In this document: piece by piece, positions 16,623-26,159 of the stretch | Layout of the letters: each line of letters begins with the position of its first letter | How positions within the stretch are numbered: the first letter of the stretch is position 1 | Assembly (NCBI GenBank): GCA_964628465.1 | Contig: CAZVOA010000005.1 | Location: forward strand, 59,858 to 123,857 | Direction: 5' to 3' | DNA from: JAFGPS01 sp964628465 | GTDB lineage: Bacteria > Planctomycetota > Phycisphaerae > Sedimentisphaerales > Anaerobacaceae | Length of the DNA stretch: 64,000 bases | Translations under genes and position numbers: made by a program | The notes under the pieces: generated by a model | Told to the model about the DNA's origin: nothing | The model's database searches: none | Seen by the model: the letters and a program-made list of their open reading frames with translations, nothing else

Positions 16623-17303
16623 ATGGAAGAGCAAAGAAATTCTATGCCGTTAATCGGCGAAAAAGCACCTTCATTTGAAGCGGAGACAACACAGGGACAT
16701 ATCAAATTTCCGGAAGATTTCAAGGGCAAATGGGTTATATTTTTCTCTCATCCCGCAGATTTCACACCGGTTTGCACAACCGAATTTATGACTTTTGCGA
16801 GCATGGAAAAAGATTTTGAAAAGCTAAATACAAAGTTGCTTGGTTTATCTATTGATAGTACCTATAGTCATATTGCATGGCTAAGAACTATAAAAGAAAA
16901 AATCAAATATAAAGGCATGGAAGGTATTGAAGTTAATTTTCCTGTCATAAGCGACTTGACAATGGAAGTATCGAAAAAGTTCGGTATGCTCCAGCCTTCG
17001 GCAAGCACAACCCAGGCGGTACGAGCCGTATTTATTATGGATCCGAACGCAATAGTAAGAGCGATTTTATATTATCCTCTCAGTAACGGACGAAATATGG
17101 ATGAAATAAAAAGATTGCTTATCGCCATGCAGCATTCGGATGAACATAAAATAGCAACTCCCGCGAACTGGAAAATCGGAGATGACGTTATTGTCCCGCC
17201 GCCAGGTTCATGCGGTACAGCAAAAGAAAGAGTTGATAAGGCCGGTAAAGACTATGAGTGCCTGGATTGGTTCCTTTGCCTGAAAAAGTGTCCGCACAAA
17301 TAA
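16623..17303 (+). CDS. Peroxiredoxin, Prx6/archaeal type
   Basis: This 226-residue thiol peroxidase has the peroxidatic cysteine in HPADFTPVCTTEF and the conserved arginine in TTQAVRAVFIMD. The long C-terminal arm contains three further cysteines (GSCGTA, YECLDW, LCLKKC), as in the archaeal hexadecameric-ring or decameric Prx6-like enzymes that use C-terminal resolving cysteines. It removes the peroxide produced by the superoxide reductase upstream. Confidence 0.92.
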   Translation: MEEQRNSMPLIGEKAPSFEAETTQGHIKFPEDFKGKWVIFFSHPADFTPVCTTEFMTFASMEKDFEKLNTKLLGLSIDSTYSHIAWLRTIKEKIKYKGMEGIEVNFPVISDLTMEVSKKFGMLQPSASTTQAVRAVFIMDPNAIVRAILYYPLSNGRNMDEIKRLLIAMQHSDEHKIATPANWKIGDDVIVPPPGSCGTAKERVDKAGKDYECLDWFLCLKKCPHK

Positions 17304-17356
17304 TTAAGAATTATAAAATTACAATAAGGTAAAATATCCTTAAGAAAGGAATAAGT

Positions 17357-17875
17357 ATGATCGGGAAAAAGATGGGTAAAGCTCTCAATGAGCAGATAAA
17401 CGCCGAAATGTATTCGGCTTATCTATATTTGTCGATGGAGTCTTATTTCAAATCGTTAAATCTGAACGGATTCGCAAACTGGATGAGAGTACAGACTCAG
17501 GAAGAAATGTTCCACGCGATGAAAATGTATGATTATCTTATCGAACGCGGCGGCAGAGTCCTCTTAAAAACAATAGAAGGTCCCAAGACCGAATGGAAAT
17601 CTCCTATTGATGTTTTTGAGGCGATTTGCGAACATGAAGCAAAAGTAACCGGCCTGATTAATAATCTGATTGATTTGGCAATCGAAGAAAAAGACCATGC
17701 GGCGAACACCTTTTTCCAATGGTTCGTAAATGAACAAGTTGAAGAAGAAGCATCATGTGACGCAATTGTAAAACAATTAAAATTGATGGAAAACGCCCCG
17801 GGCGGATTGTTCATGCTTGATCGGGAATTGGCCCAAAGAGTATATACACCTCCGGCGAACGCAGGCACACCATGA
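17357..17875 (+). CDS. ftnA: Non-haem ferritin
   Basis: This 172-residue ferritin stores iron as a 24-mer cage. Ferroxidase ligands appear in NEQINAEMYSAYLYLSM, TQEEMFHAMKMYDY, FEAICEHEAKV and the glutamate-rich FVNEQVEEEASC. Length and four-helix layout match bacterial FtnA. Location in the PerR island fits the need to withhold free iron during peroxide stress. Confidence 0.93.
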   Translation: MIGKKMGKALNEQINAEMYSAYLYLSMESYFKSLNLNGFANWMRVQTQEEMFHAMKMYDYLIERGGRVLLKTIEGPKTEWKSPIDVFEAICEHEAKVTGLINNLIDLAIEEKDHAANTFFQWFVNEQVEEEASCDAIVKQLKLMENAPGGLFMLDRELAQRVYTPPANAGTP

Positions 17876-17943
17876 TTTTTTATTGGCTTTTTAAGGAGAA
17901 GTAACAATTTCAAACAGAATTTGATTACGGAAAGGAAACATAA

Positions 17944-18429
17944 ATGAAAATACCTTTTAACGCAAACGAAATATTCGAAATGGCTCAGGAAATCGAAAGG
18001 AACGGGGCGAAATTTTATCGTGCGTCAGCGAAGAAATTTCCGCAATTTAATGTTTTGTTTACCGGTCTTGCAACCATGGAAGATGATCACGAGAAGACAT
18101 TTAGAAAGATGCAGGACGAACTTGCCGGCCCGGAACTTGATCCACCTGTTTTCGACCCGGACGGCGAAGCCGATATGTATTTACAGGTAATGGCTGATGA
18201 CCAGGTATTCGATACCAAAACTGATCCAAAAACTTTGCTCGATAAAAATAAAACCCCTGGCGACGTTCTTCGTATGGCTATCGGACTGGAAAAAGATTCT
18301 ATAGCTTTTTATGTAGGATTAAGAGAATCGGTTTCCCAGAAAGCCGGCAAAGATAAAATCGATATGATAATTAGGCAGGAGTACGGCCATATCGTAACTC
18401 TAAGCAAAAAGTTAAGCGAAATAGAATAA
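17944..18429 (+). CDS. Ferritin-like diiron protein (rubrerythrin without rubredoxin domain)
   Basis: This 161-residue protein has two ferritin-like helical pairs, with diiron-type ligands in MAQEIERNGAKFYR, MEDDHEKTFRKM, GLEKDSIAFYVG and RQEYGHIVTL. No cysteine-rich domain is present, but a rubredoxin gene follows 22 bases downstream, so the two could act as a split rubrerythrin. The substrate is not known. Confidence 0.82.
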   Translation: MKIPFNANEIFEMAQEIERNGAKFYRASAKKFPQFNVLFTGLATMEDDHEKTFRKMQDELAGPELDPPVFDPDGEADMYLQVMADDQVFDTKTDPKTLLDKNKTPGDVLRMAIGLEKDSIAFYVGLRESVSQKAGKDKIDMIIRQEYGHIVTLSKKLSEIE

Positions 18430-18451
18430 TTAAATATTTGGAGAACAAGAA

Positions 18452-18610
18452 ATGAAAAAATACAAATGCCTTCTTTGTGGTTACGTATATGATCCCGCAG
18501 CAGGAGATCCGGATAATGGAATCGTTGCCGGAACATCTTTCGATGATTTACCTGATGACTGGACCTGTCCTGAATGCGGCGCCAGCAAAGATGATTTCGA
18601 AGCTATTTGA
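18452..18610 (+). CDS. Rubredoxin
   Basis: This 52-residue protein reads MKKYKCLLCGYVYDPAAG and ends with WTCPECGASKDDFEAI. The two C-x2-C-G loops (CLLCG and CPECG) hold one iron, and length is canonical. A GGAG lies eight bases before the ATG. It is the probable electron carrier for the flavodiiron protein, superoxide reductase, rubrerythrin and the ferritin-like protein of the same cluster. Confidence 0.96.
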   Translation: MKKYKCLLCGYVYDPAAGDPDNGIVAGTSFDDLPDDWTCPECGASKDDFEAI

Positions 18611-18639
18611 TAATTAATTGAAATTACAGGAATTCACTT

Positions 18640-20169
18640 GTGCGGGATGTCAAATTATCAATAGCCGATATGGGAATAATTTGTGCCGAAACTCCATCTG
18701 GGCCGTGCGGCTTCGTGGTTTTCGGTGCTTCCGGTGATCTCGTAAGAAGAAAATTGCTCGTTAGTTTATTCCGCTTATTCCAGCAGGGATTAATTAACGA
18801 GCATTTTTTTGTACTCGGAGCTGGCAGAAAAGAACTCTCTGACGAACAGTTCCGAAAAGATACAGAACAGGTTATACGCGAAAAATCAAAAGAATCGTCT
18901 CCGGCCGATATTGATAAATTCCTAAACCTGCTTTCCTATATAGCCGGTGACTATAGCGAACTATCTTTCTATAATGAAATAAAGACAAAGATTGAACAGA
19001 TAAGTGCAAAGTACCGGATTGGTGAAAATATAATCTTCTATCTTTCCGTGCCTCCATTTTTATATCCTGTAATAATTGAAAATCTCGGTTCCGCTAAATT
19101 ATCCTGCAGATCGAAAACTAAAATAGTTATAGAAAAACCATTCGGCAGAGATTTGCAAAGTTCATGTGAATTAAATCAGTCAATTCTGAAGTGTTTTACC
19201 GAATCACAGGTCTATAGAATCGACCACTATTTAGGCAAGGAAACGGTACAGAATATTTTGATGTTCCGTTTTGCTAATTCTATTTTCGAACCCATCTGGA
19301 ATCGAAATTATATAGACCATATTCAAATCACAATCGCCGAATCAGTCGGCATTGAGCATCGTGCGTCGTACTATGAACACAGCGGCGCATTGCGAGATAT
19401 GTTCCAGAATCATATGCTCCAGATGCTTTCACTTGCGGCTATGGAACCCCCGATATCTTTCGAGGCGGACAGCATCCGCGACGAAAAGAGCAAACTCCTT
19501 AAATCTATTCGGCCTTTCAAAATCGATGAACTCGATAAATATATAGTAAGAGGACAATACGGCGAGGGAATAATAGACGGCAAAAAAGTCGCAGGCTACA
19601 AATCGGAACATGGCGTAGCAGCAGACTCGAAAATAGAAACTTATGTCGCCGCAAAAATATTTATCGACAACTGGCGATGGAAAGATGTCCCCTTCTATTT
19701 GCGTACAGGAAAAAGACTTTCCGGCAAAGATACAGAAATCGCGATTACATTCAAAAAAGTCCCCCATTCGATGCTTGATTCAATTGGATTGGACGATATG
19801 CCCGCAAACGTTCTTGTTTTCCAAATTCAGCCGAGAGAAGGAATTGTACTAAATTTCCAGGCCAAGCGTCCTGGCGCAAAATCATGCATCAGCACCCTTT
19901 CGATGAATTTTAATTATTCCGAACTCTTCGGAACAGAAATGCCCGAAGCCTACCAGCGGCTGCTGCTCGATTGTATGCTCGGCGACCAAACCTTATATAC
20001 AAGGCAGGACAATATTGAAACATCATGGAAAATCCTGACTCCAGTATTAGAGGCCTGGGAAAACAGCGATTCTTCCCCAATTGAATACCCCGCCGGCGCA
20101 GAAAGTTTCCCCGGCGCCGATAATCTAATAGAATCCGACGGCCGCAAATGGCGAAAAATCGGCGATTAG
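18640..20169 (+). CDS. zwf: Glucose-6-phosphate 1-dehydrogenase
   Basis: This 509-residue enzyme makes NADPH and 6-phosphogluconolactone. The N-terminal dinucleotide site is FGASGDLVRRK and the substrate motif is RIDHYLGKE, both diagnostic. The GTG start at 18640 has AGGA eight bases upstream; a downstream ATG at residue 11 is an alternative. It is the last plus-strand gene of the stress island and would supply NADPH for peroxide reduction. Confidence 0.94.
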   Translation: MRDVKLSIADMGIICAETPSGPCGFVVFGASGDLVRRKLLVSLFRLFQQGLINEHFFVLGAGRKELSDEQFRKDTEQVIREKSKESSPADIDKFLNLLSYIAGDYSELSFYNEIKTKIEQISAKYRIGENIIFYLSVPPFLYPVIIENLGSAKLSCRSKTKIVIEKPFGRDLQSSCELNQSILKCFTESQVYRIDHYLGKETVQNILMFRFANSIFEPIWNRNYIDHIQITIAESVGIEHRASYYEHSGALRDMFQNHMLQMLSLAAMEPPISFEADSIRDEKSKLLKSIRPFKIDELDKYIVRGQYGEGIIDGKKVAGYKSEHGVAADSKIETYVAAKIFIDNWRWKDVPFYLRTGKRLSGKDTEIAITFKKVPHSMLDSIGLDDMPANVLVFQIQPREGIVLNFQAKRPGAKSCISTLSMNFNYSELFGTEMPEAYQRLLLDCMLGDQTLYTRQDNIETSWKILTPVLEAWENSDSSPIEYPAGAESFPGADNLIESDGRKWRKIGD

Positions 20170-20198
20170 AAAAACAAATCAAATATTTATTTGTTTTT
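20170..20198. terminator. Candidate bidirectional terminator between zwf and larE
   Basis: AAAAACAAAT (20170-20179) and ATTTGTTTTT (20189-20198) form a perfect 10-pair stem with a 9-base loop between convergent genes. The distal arm supplies a U-tract in either direction. The stem is purely A/T apart from one G-C pair, so it is weak. It overlaps the last larE codons. Confidence 0.4.
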
Positions 20199-21012
20199 GC
20201 GAGTCTGTAAGTGTTTCGTTAAGTGAGCCGGAACGGAATCCTTGTAAATCTACTGTCACGAATTTGAAACCTATTGATTTCATCTTTTCTATTACTTTTT
20301 GCCGAATTTCTTCTGAAATTAATTTATTTAAATCTTCCAGTCGGACTTCGATTCGCGCAATTATATCATGATGGCGAACGCGAAACTCGACAAAGCCAAG
20401 CTCCCGCATGAAATCTTCCGCCTGTTCGACTTGTTTCAATCTATCATGAGTAATTTTCAAGCCGTAAGTAATCCTCGACGCAAGGCACGGCGAAGCCGGT
20501 AATTCAGAAGTAGGCAATTTGAGCTTTCTGCTTATTTTTCGAATGTCATTTTTGGTAAATTCCGCTTCCATCAAAGGAGACAAAATACCTTTTATATCAG
20601 CTGCCATGTTACCGGGTCTGAAATCATCTTTGTCATCGAAATTGCAGCCGCAGATTATATTTTCATAATTCTTTTTACTTGCTATTTCTCTCAGAACAGA
20701 ATAGAGATGAGACTTGCAGTAGAAACATCTTTCGGGACTGTTCACTGAATAATCCGCGTCATAAATTTCCTGAACCTTCACTTCCTCAACTTTTGCTCCG
20801 ATTAATTTCGCGAATTCAATAGCTCTCTTATATTGTGTCCCGGAAAGAGATGAGCTGATTCCAATACAAGCCAGAACATTCTCCGAGCCGAGTGTATCGA
20901 TTGCTGCTTTTAAAAGAAACGTACTATCGACTCCGCCGGAATAAGCAACTATAGCTTTTTTCAGCTTTTTCAGGTTCTTTTTAAATAATTCGTATTTTTC
21001 GTCAAGTGTCAT
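20179..21012 (-). CDS. larE: LarE-family ATP-dependent sulfur transferase
   Basis: This 277-residue protein has a PP-loop ATP pyrophosphatase motif AYSGGVDSTFLL near residue 25 and the sacrificial-sulfur cysteine position in LPASPCLASR (Cys176, same number as in Lactobacillus LarE). Two more cysteines, PERCFYC (Cys96, Cys99), make it a three-cysteine variant, a type reported to carry an Fe-S cluster. LarE normally thiolates the nickel-pincer precursor, but larB and larC are not in the window. The ATG at 21012 is used, ten bases after the nifS stop. Confidence 0.85.
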   Translation of the reverse strand: MTLDEKYELFKKNLKKLKKAIVAYSGGVDSTFLLKAAIDTLGSENVLACIGISSSLSGTQYKRAIEFAKLIGAKVEEVKVQEIYDADYSVNSPERCFYCKSHLYSVLREIASKKNYENIICGCNFDDKDDFRPGNMAADIKGILSPLMEAEFTKNDIRKISRKLKLPTSELPASPCLASRITYGLKITHDRLKQVEQAEDFMRELGFVEFRVRHHDIIARIEVRLEDLNKLISEEIRQKVIEKMKSIGFKFVTVDLQGFRSGSLNETLTDSQKQINI

Positions 21013-21022
21013 ATCATCACTC

Positions 21023-22180
21023 TTATTTAGGTACAAAAGGCGAGAGTTCGCGTAGCCGTTTAATAATTGGAGGTACAGTTTTAATAGTATAATCAATCTC
21101 GTCTTCTGTGTTATATTTGCTTAGGCTAAAACGTATTGATCCATGAGCCGCTGTAAAAGGAACCCCCATCGCTCTCAGAACATGGCTTGGTTCAAGAGAA
21201 CCTGAAGTACACGCTGAGCCGCTGCTTGCACAAATTCCGAACTGGTCGAGCATTAATAAAATTGCTTCACCTTCGATATATTCGAAGCTTATATTAGTTG
21301 TATTTGGAAGCCTGTGTTCTGTTTCGCCGTTGACTCTGCAATCGGGACATTTTGCCAATATTTCCTTTTCAAGTTTATCCCTGAGTTGTTTTACTTTATT
21401 ATTTTCCAGTTTGATATTTTTCCCGGCAATTTCACAGGCTTTTCCTAAACCTATTATTCCGGGGACATTTTCCGTGCCAGCTCTTTTACCGGATTCCTGG
21501 TGGCCGCCTAACTGATACGGAGAAAGTCTTGTTCCTTTTCTTATATAAAGGACTCCAACTCCTTTCGGCCCGTGGAGTTTATGGCCGGAGATACTTAATA
21601 AATCAACGTTGCTTTTCGATAAATTAAGAGGAATTTTCCCCACTGCCTGAACTCCGTCGGTATGAAATACAGAACCTTTTGCTTTGACTATCTGGCCAAT
21701 CTTTTCTATTGGGAAAATAACGCCCGTCTCGTTATTAGCGTACATAATAGTCACGATTGCGGTATCATCATCAATTTGCTGTTCCAGTTCAGATAAATCA
21801 ATCTGACCGTCTTTGTCCACGCCCAATTCGATAACCGAATAGCCGCGATTTTCCCTTTCTCTGCAAACGGTTAGAACCGCAGGATGTTCGACCCTGGAGG
21901 TAATAATTTTTCGTTTATTGGGCGAAGCTGCTAAAGTGCCTTTAATTGAGGCGTTGTCACTTTCAGTTCCGCCGCTCGTAAAAACAATCTCACTCGGCTC
22001 GCAGCCAAGAAGGTCCGCGACCTGCTCACGGGCATGAGCAATTTTATGACCGACCTGACCTCCGAATGTATGCATACTTGAGGGATTTCCATAAAACTGG
22101 CTGAAATATGGTTTCATTTCCTCAAATACCTGTTCATCCATTTTCGTTGTAGCGTTATTATCAAAATATATAGTTTTCAT
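21023..22180 (-). CDS. nifS: Cysteine desulfurase NifS
   Basis: This 385-residue PLP enzyme releases sulfur from cysteine for Fe-S assembly. PLP lysine is Lys201 in SISGHKLHGPKG and the persulfide-forming cysteine is Cys324 in GSACTSGS, at the same positions as NifS-class enzymes. It lies directly after nifU. It probably feeds NifU, LarE and MnmA, all encoded nearby. Confidence 0.95.
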   Translation of the reverse strand: MKTIYFDNNATTKMDEQVFEEMKPYFSQFYGNPSSMHTFGGQVGHKIAHAREQVADLLGCEPSEIVFTSGGTESDNASIKGTLAASPNKRKIITSRVEHPAVLTVCRERENRGYSVIELGVDKDGQIDLSELEQQIDDDTAIVTIMYANNETGVIFPIEKIGQIVKAKGSVFHTDGVQAVGKIPLNLSKSNVDLLSISGHKLHGPKGVGVLYIRKGTRLSPYQLGGHQESGKRAGTENVPGIIGLGKACEIAGKNIKLENNKVKQLRDKLEKEILAKCPDCRVNGETEHRLPNTTNISFEYIEGEAILLMLDQFGICASSGSACTSGSLEPSHVLRAMGVPFTAAHGSIRFSLSKYNTEDEIDYTIKTVPPIIKRLRELSPFVPK

Positions 22181-22218
22181 TTCCTTATCCCATATATATT
22201 AAAATGTCGTTGATTTTC

Positions 22219-23094
22219 TTATTGATGATGATGAGGCTGTGACGCGGAATCACTTTGTTCTTCCACAAACAAATCATCGGATACAAATTCCTTAATTCTT
22301 GTTTCAACAACGTCCTTCATCGTAAATTCCGTAAGGTGACATTGTGCGCACATTCCTCTGAACGCGACTATAACCTTATTTCCTTCAACATCAATAAGTT
22401 CTATATTGCCGCCATGCTCACGCAAAAGAGGTTTAATCTGTTCGTTAATGGTTTGCTGTACCAACTGTATTTTTTGAATATTGGTTAGTTTTCCCCCTTT
22501 ATGAGGTACAGAAGCTTGAGCTTTTCGTTTCTCACCTTTAACGTTCTCGATTATTTTCTCGATTTCACCTTTACAGCCGCCGCAGCCGCCGCCTGCTTTA
22601 CAATAATTTGTAACTTCTTCGACGGTCGAAAGATTATTTTCTCTTATCACTCGTTCAATTTCTTTATCAGTTACACCAAAGCATGTACAAACGACATTAC
22701 CTTCGAGTTCATGTTTTTTCGTACCGCCTGTTTTATAATTATCAATCGCAGCTTCGAGAGCTTCTCTTCCCATCACGGAACAATGCATCTTCTGCTCAGG
22801 CAATCCGCCGAGATAATCCGCGATATCCTTGTTTGTGACATTCATCGCTTCTTCCAGCGTTTTGCCTTTAATCAATTCAGTCAAAACAGATGAAGAAGCA
22901 ATCGCGCTGGCGCAGCCAAAGGTTTTAAACTTAGCATCTGCTATTTTGCCGTCTTTACCGAGTTTGAATGTCAATTTCAAGGCGTCGCCGCAAGCCAGCG
23001 AACCAACTTCACCAACGCCATCAGCATTTTCAATTTCTCCAACGTTGCGCGGGTTGAAAAAATGATCTCTAACTTTATCTGTATAATCCCACAT
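22219..23094 (-). CDS. nifU: Fe-S scaffold protein NifU (three-domain)
   Basis: This 291-residue scaffold has all three NifU parts. The IscU-like domain carries Cys35, Cys61 and Cys105. The central [2Fe-2S] domain carries Cys136, Cys138, Cys171 and Cys174. The C-terminal Nfu-like domain carries Cys249-x2-Cys252 (MCAQC). Spacing agrees closely with Azotobacter NifU. The protein ends in a short histidine run. No nitrogenase genes are present, so it serves general or oxygen-sensitive Fe-S assembly. Confidence 0.95.
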   Translation of the reverse strand: MWDYTDKVRDHFFNPRNVGEIENADGVGEVGSLACGDALKLTFKLGKDGKIADAKFKTFGCASAIASSSVLTELIKGKTLEEAMNVTNKDIADYLGGLPEQKMHCSVMGREALEAAIDNYKTGGTKKHELEGNVVCTCFGVTDKEIERVIRENNLSTVEEVTNYCKAGGGCGGCKGEIEKIIENVKGEKRKAQASVPHKGGKLTNIQKIQLVQQTINEQIKPLLREHGGNIELIDVEGNKVIVAFRGMCAQCHLTEFTMKDVVETRIKEFVSDDLFVEEQSDSASQPHHHQ

Positions 23095-23115
23095 AATATT
23101 TCCAAATCCTTAATT

Positions 23116-24396
23116 TTAAGTTTTTAAAGCTTGTTCAAAGTCAGCTATTATATCATCTATATGCTCAGTTCCGACAGATGTTCGTATATAATCTTCAGAA
23201 ACACCCGCGGCTAACTGTTCTTTTTTGCTCAATTGCTGGTGGGTTGTGCTTGCAGGATGAATTACCAAAGTCTTACTATCGCCGATATTGGCCAAATGGC
23301 TGGCTAATTTAACGCTATTGATAAACTTTATTCCGGCTTCTTTGCCACCTTTGATTCCGAAACCAAGTATTGCTCCCTGACCATTAGGAAAATATTTTTT
23401 CGCTAATTTATAATCGGGATGCGACTCAAGTCCCGGATAATTTACCCAGCTAACCTGCGGCTGCTTTTCGAGCCACTTTGCCAGGGCAAGCGCATTTTCA
23501 CAATGTCTGGGCATACGCAAATGCAGAGTTTCCAGTCCCTGCAAGAACAAAAACGCGTTAAAAGGTGACATACATGAACCCATGTCACGTAATAATTGAG
23601 TTCTGGCTTTTATGATATATGCAAGGTTACCAAATGTTTCAAAATATTTCATACCATGATAACTTGAGTCAGGCTCCGTAAGTTCTGGATACCTGCCGTT
23701 GCTCCAGTTGAATTTGCCTGAATCAATAATCGCCCCGCCAATGCTTGTACCGTGGCCGCCGATAAATTTCGTGCAGCTGTGAATTACAATATCAGCACCA
23801 TGTTCGAACGGTCGGAAAAGTATTGGCGTTGTCACTGTATTATCGACAATTAGCGGCATTCCATGTTTGTGAGCAATGTCGGCGATTTTATCGTATTGTA
23901 AAACATCGTTCTTCGGATTCGCTATGCTCTCGACATAAATTAATCTCGTATTATCTTTTATCGCTTTCGTGAAATTCTCAGGCTCTCTGGCATCGACAAA
24001 TGTCACTTGAATACCGAGCTTAGCAAATGTGTGACTAAAGAGCGTGACTGTTCCGCCGTAAAGCGAATTCGAGGCAATCATATGCCCGCCTGAACCGCAT
24101 ATATTCAATATACTTACATAAATCGCGGATTGGCCGGAACTTAACGCTAATCCGCCTACGCCGCCTTCGAGAGCCGCGAGCCTTTTCTCAAGTACATCGG
24201 TTGTAGGATTCATCAAGCGGGTATAAATATTACCGAATTCCTTCAGAGCGAAAAGATTCCCAGCATGTTCGGTATTTTTGAACATATAGCTTGCCGTCTG
24301 ATAAATTGGAACTGCCCTGCTTAGAGTATCCGAATCAACCTGATGACCGGCGTGGATAGCGAGTGTCTCCAAATGATATTTAGCTTTTTCATCCAT
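23116..24396 (-). CDS. metY: O-acetylhomoserine sulfhydrylase
   Basis: This 426-residue Cys/Met-metabolism PLP enzyme converts O-acetylhomoserine and sulfide to homocysteine. The PLP lysine lies in HSCTKFIGGHG. The length (about 425) and the starting TLAIHAGHQ favour MetY over the shorter MetB/MetC. It lies four bases after metX-metW, completing the direct sulfhydrylation route. Confidence 0.93.
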   Translation of the reverse strand: MDEKAKYHLETLAIHAGHQVDSDTLSRAVPIYQTASYMFKNTEHAGNLFALKEFGNIYTRLMNPTTDVLEKRLAALEGGVGGLALSSGQSAIYVSILNICGSGGHMIASNSLYGGTVTLFSHTFAKLGIQVTFVDAREPENFTKAIKDNTRLIYVESIANPKNDVLQYDKIADIAHKHGMPLIVDNTVTTPILFRPFEHGADIVIHSCTKFIGGHGTSIGGAIIDSGKFNWSNGRYPELTEPDSSYHGMKYFETFGNLAYIIKARTQLLRDMGSCMSPFNAFLFLQGLETLHLRMPRHCENALALAKWLEKQPQVSWVNYPGLESHPDYKLAKKYFPNGQGAILGFGIKGGKEAGIKFINSVKLASHLANIGDSKTLVIHPASTTHQQLSKKEQLAAGVSEDYIRTSVGTEHIDDIIADFEQALKT

Positions 24397-24399
24397 TTT

Positions 24400-26157
24400 T
24401 CATTCCTTACTTGTTATATAAATTACTTGTTCCGCCAAAAGATTTGGCGCAAATTTAACTGGACCAAGACTTGCTTTTGTTAATGGTATTATTTTCTCAA
24501 TCCTTACATTCAGTTTTTTGCAGAATTCCTCGAAATCCTTCAACGATAAGCAATGTATGTTAGTCGAATCATACCACTTGTATGGCAATTGTTTCGTTAC
24601 CGGAGCTTTACCTTCCAGCAGCAATTGCAGCCTGCATCGCCAGTGAGCAAAGTTAGGAAAACTAACAATAACTTTCTTTCCAACACGCATCAGCTCACTA
24701 AGCACTTTTTCTGTATTTTTAACTGTTTGTAGAGTTTGCGAAAGAATAATATAGTCATAGCTTTTATCCGCGTAGTTTTCCAGACCTTCTTCAATATCGT
24801 GCTGAATAATTGGAAGTCCCTTTCTTACACAATCCAATACAAGTTTTTCTTCCAGTTCTATTCCTTCGCCATGAATATTTCTATCCTCAATGAGATTCGC
24901 AAGCAAAGCACCTTCGCCGCAGCCTATATCCAAAACCGAACTGCCCGGCTCGATGAGCGACTCAATGACTTCATAATCAACACGAGGACTCAGCACAGAC
25001 TCCTTTTTCACATGTTCCTTATTATATGCCGAATCTAAAAAACCAGATATAAAAGAACCAAGCGTTTTTTCTTCCAATAAAAATGCATCATGACCATAAG
25101 GTGAGTTTATATCGCAAAAACTTACATCTTTTCCGTTTGCTACCAGCGCATTGACAATAGTTTTGGATTGTTCCGGCGTAAAGAGCCAGTCGCTCGTAAA
25201 ACTAATCACGAGAAATCTGCATTTCGTTTTTGCGAAAGCTTCGTTTAACGAACTATGACCATTTTTCAAATCGAAATAATCCGAAGCTTTTGTTATATAA
25301 AGATAACTATTTGCGTCGAATCTTTCAACAAAGCTCTGCCCCTGATAATCAAGATACGTTTCAACCGCAAATTCGGAATTGAAATCATAATTATATGTGC
25401 TGCTGTTTCTCAATTCACGTCCGAATTTTTTTCGCATTCCTTTTTCTGAAAGGTATGTGATATGTCCAATCATTCTCGCAATCGCAAGTCCCTGATTCGG
25501 GCCTTTCTCACTTGTGTAATTTCCACCAGAAAAATTCGGATCAGCAAGTATCGCGTTTCTTCCGACCGCGTCGAAAGCAATTGACTGTGCGCCGAGATGT
25601 GTCGTTGTCGCTATTGGAATAGCCGCTTTCATAAAGTCTGGATACAAAATGCTCCATTGCAGCACCTGCATTCCGCCGATTGAGCCGCCTATTACAGCCA
25701 AAAGCCCTTTTATCCCGAGTTTATCAAGAAAGAGTTTTTGTACACGGACCATATCTGCTATTGTTATTATTGGAAAATCCAAACCGTATGGTCTACCGGT
25801 AGATGGATTTTCCGAACCAGGTCCGGTAGTACCACTGCAGCCGCCCAGGAAATTCGAGCAAATCACAAAATATTTATTTGTGTCAATACTTTTGCCCGGT
25901 CCGACCATATTGTCCCACCAGCCCGGCTTTTTATCATCAGGATTATTAAATCCCGCGACATGCGCATTTCCACTTAGCGCGTGACAAATTAATATTGCGT
26001 TATCCCCAGCATCGTTAATTTGGCCGTATGTTTCATAAGCAACGTCAATCGGAGCAAGAGTTTTTCCGCAATCCAGCTTAAGCGGATTATCCTGCTCTAC
26101 AACACGAATAGTCTGTGTTTGTATAAGCCCGACAGAGTTGTCTTCAATAATTTTCAT
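24400..26157 (-). CDS. metX: MetX-MetW fusion: homoserine O-acetyltransferase plus methyltransferase-like domain
   Basis: This 585-residue protein joins two usually separate proteins. Residues 1 to about 380 are MetX, an alpha/beta hydrolase with nucleophile Ser159 (GGSIGGMQ), Asp323 (TSDWLF) and His356 (YGHDAF). Residues from about 390 are MetW, with the SAM-binding LDIGCGEG (409-416). MetX makes O-acetylhomoserine; MetW is reported to support MetX activity in proteobacteria. The frame is continuous with no frameshift signal at the junction. The product feeds MetY directly downstream. Confidence 0.92.
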   Translation of the reverse strand: MKIIEDNSVGLIQTQTIRVVEQDNPLKLDCGKTLAPIDVAYETYGQINDAGDNAILICHALSGNAHVAGFNNPDDKKPGWWDNMVGPGKSIDTNKYFVICSNFLGGCSGTTGPGSENPSTGRPYGLDFPIITIADMVRVQKLFLDKLGIKGLLAVIGGSIGGMQVLQWSILYPDFMKAAIPIATTTHLGAQSIAFDAVGRNAILADPNFSGGNYTSEKGPNQGLAIARMIGHITYLSEKGMRKKFGRELRNSSTYNYDFNSEFAVETYLDYQGQSFVERFDANSYLYITKASDYFDLKNGHSSLNEAFAKTKCRFLVISFTSDWLFTPEQSKTIVNALVANGKDVSFCDINSPYGHDAFLLEEKTLGSFISGFLDSAYNKEHVKKESVLSPRVDYEVIESLIEPGSSVLDIGCGEGALLANLIEDRNIHGEGIELEEKLVLDCVRKGLPIIQHDIEEGLENYADKSYDYIILSQTLQTVKNTEKVLSELMRVGKKVIVSFPNFAHWRCRLQLLLEGKAPVTKQLPYKWYDSTNIHCLSLKDFEEFCKKLNVRIEKIIPLTKASLGPVKFAPNLLAEQVIYITSKE

Positions 26158-26159
26158 TG

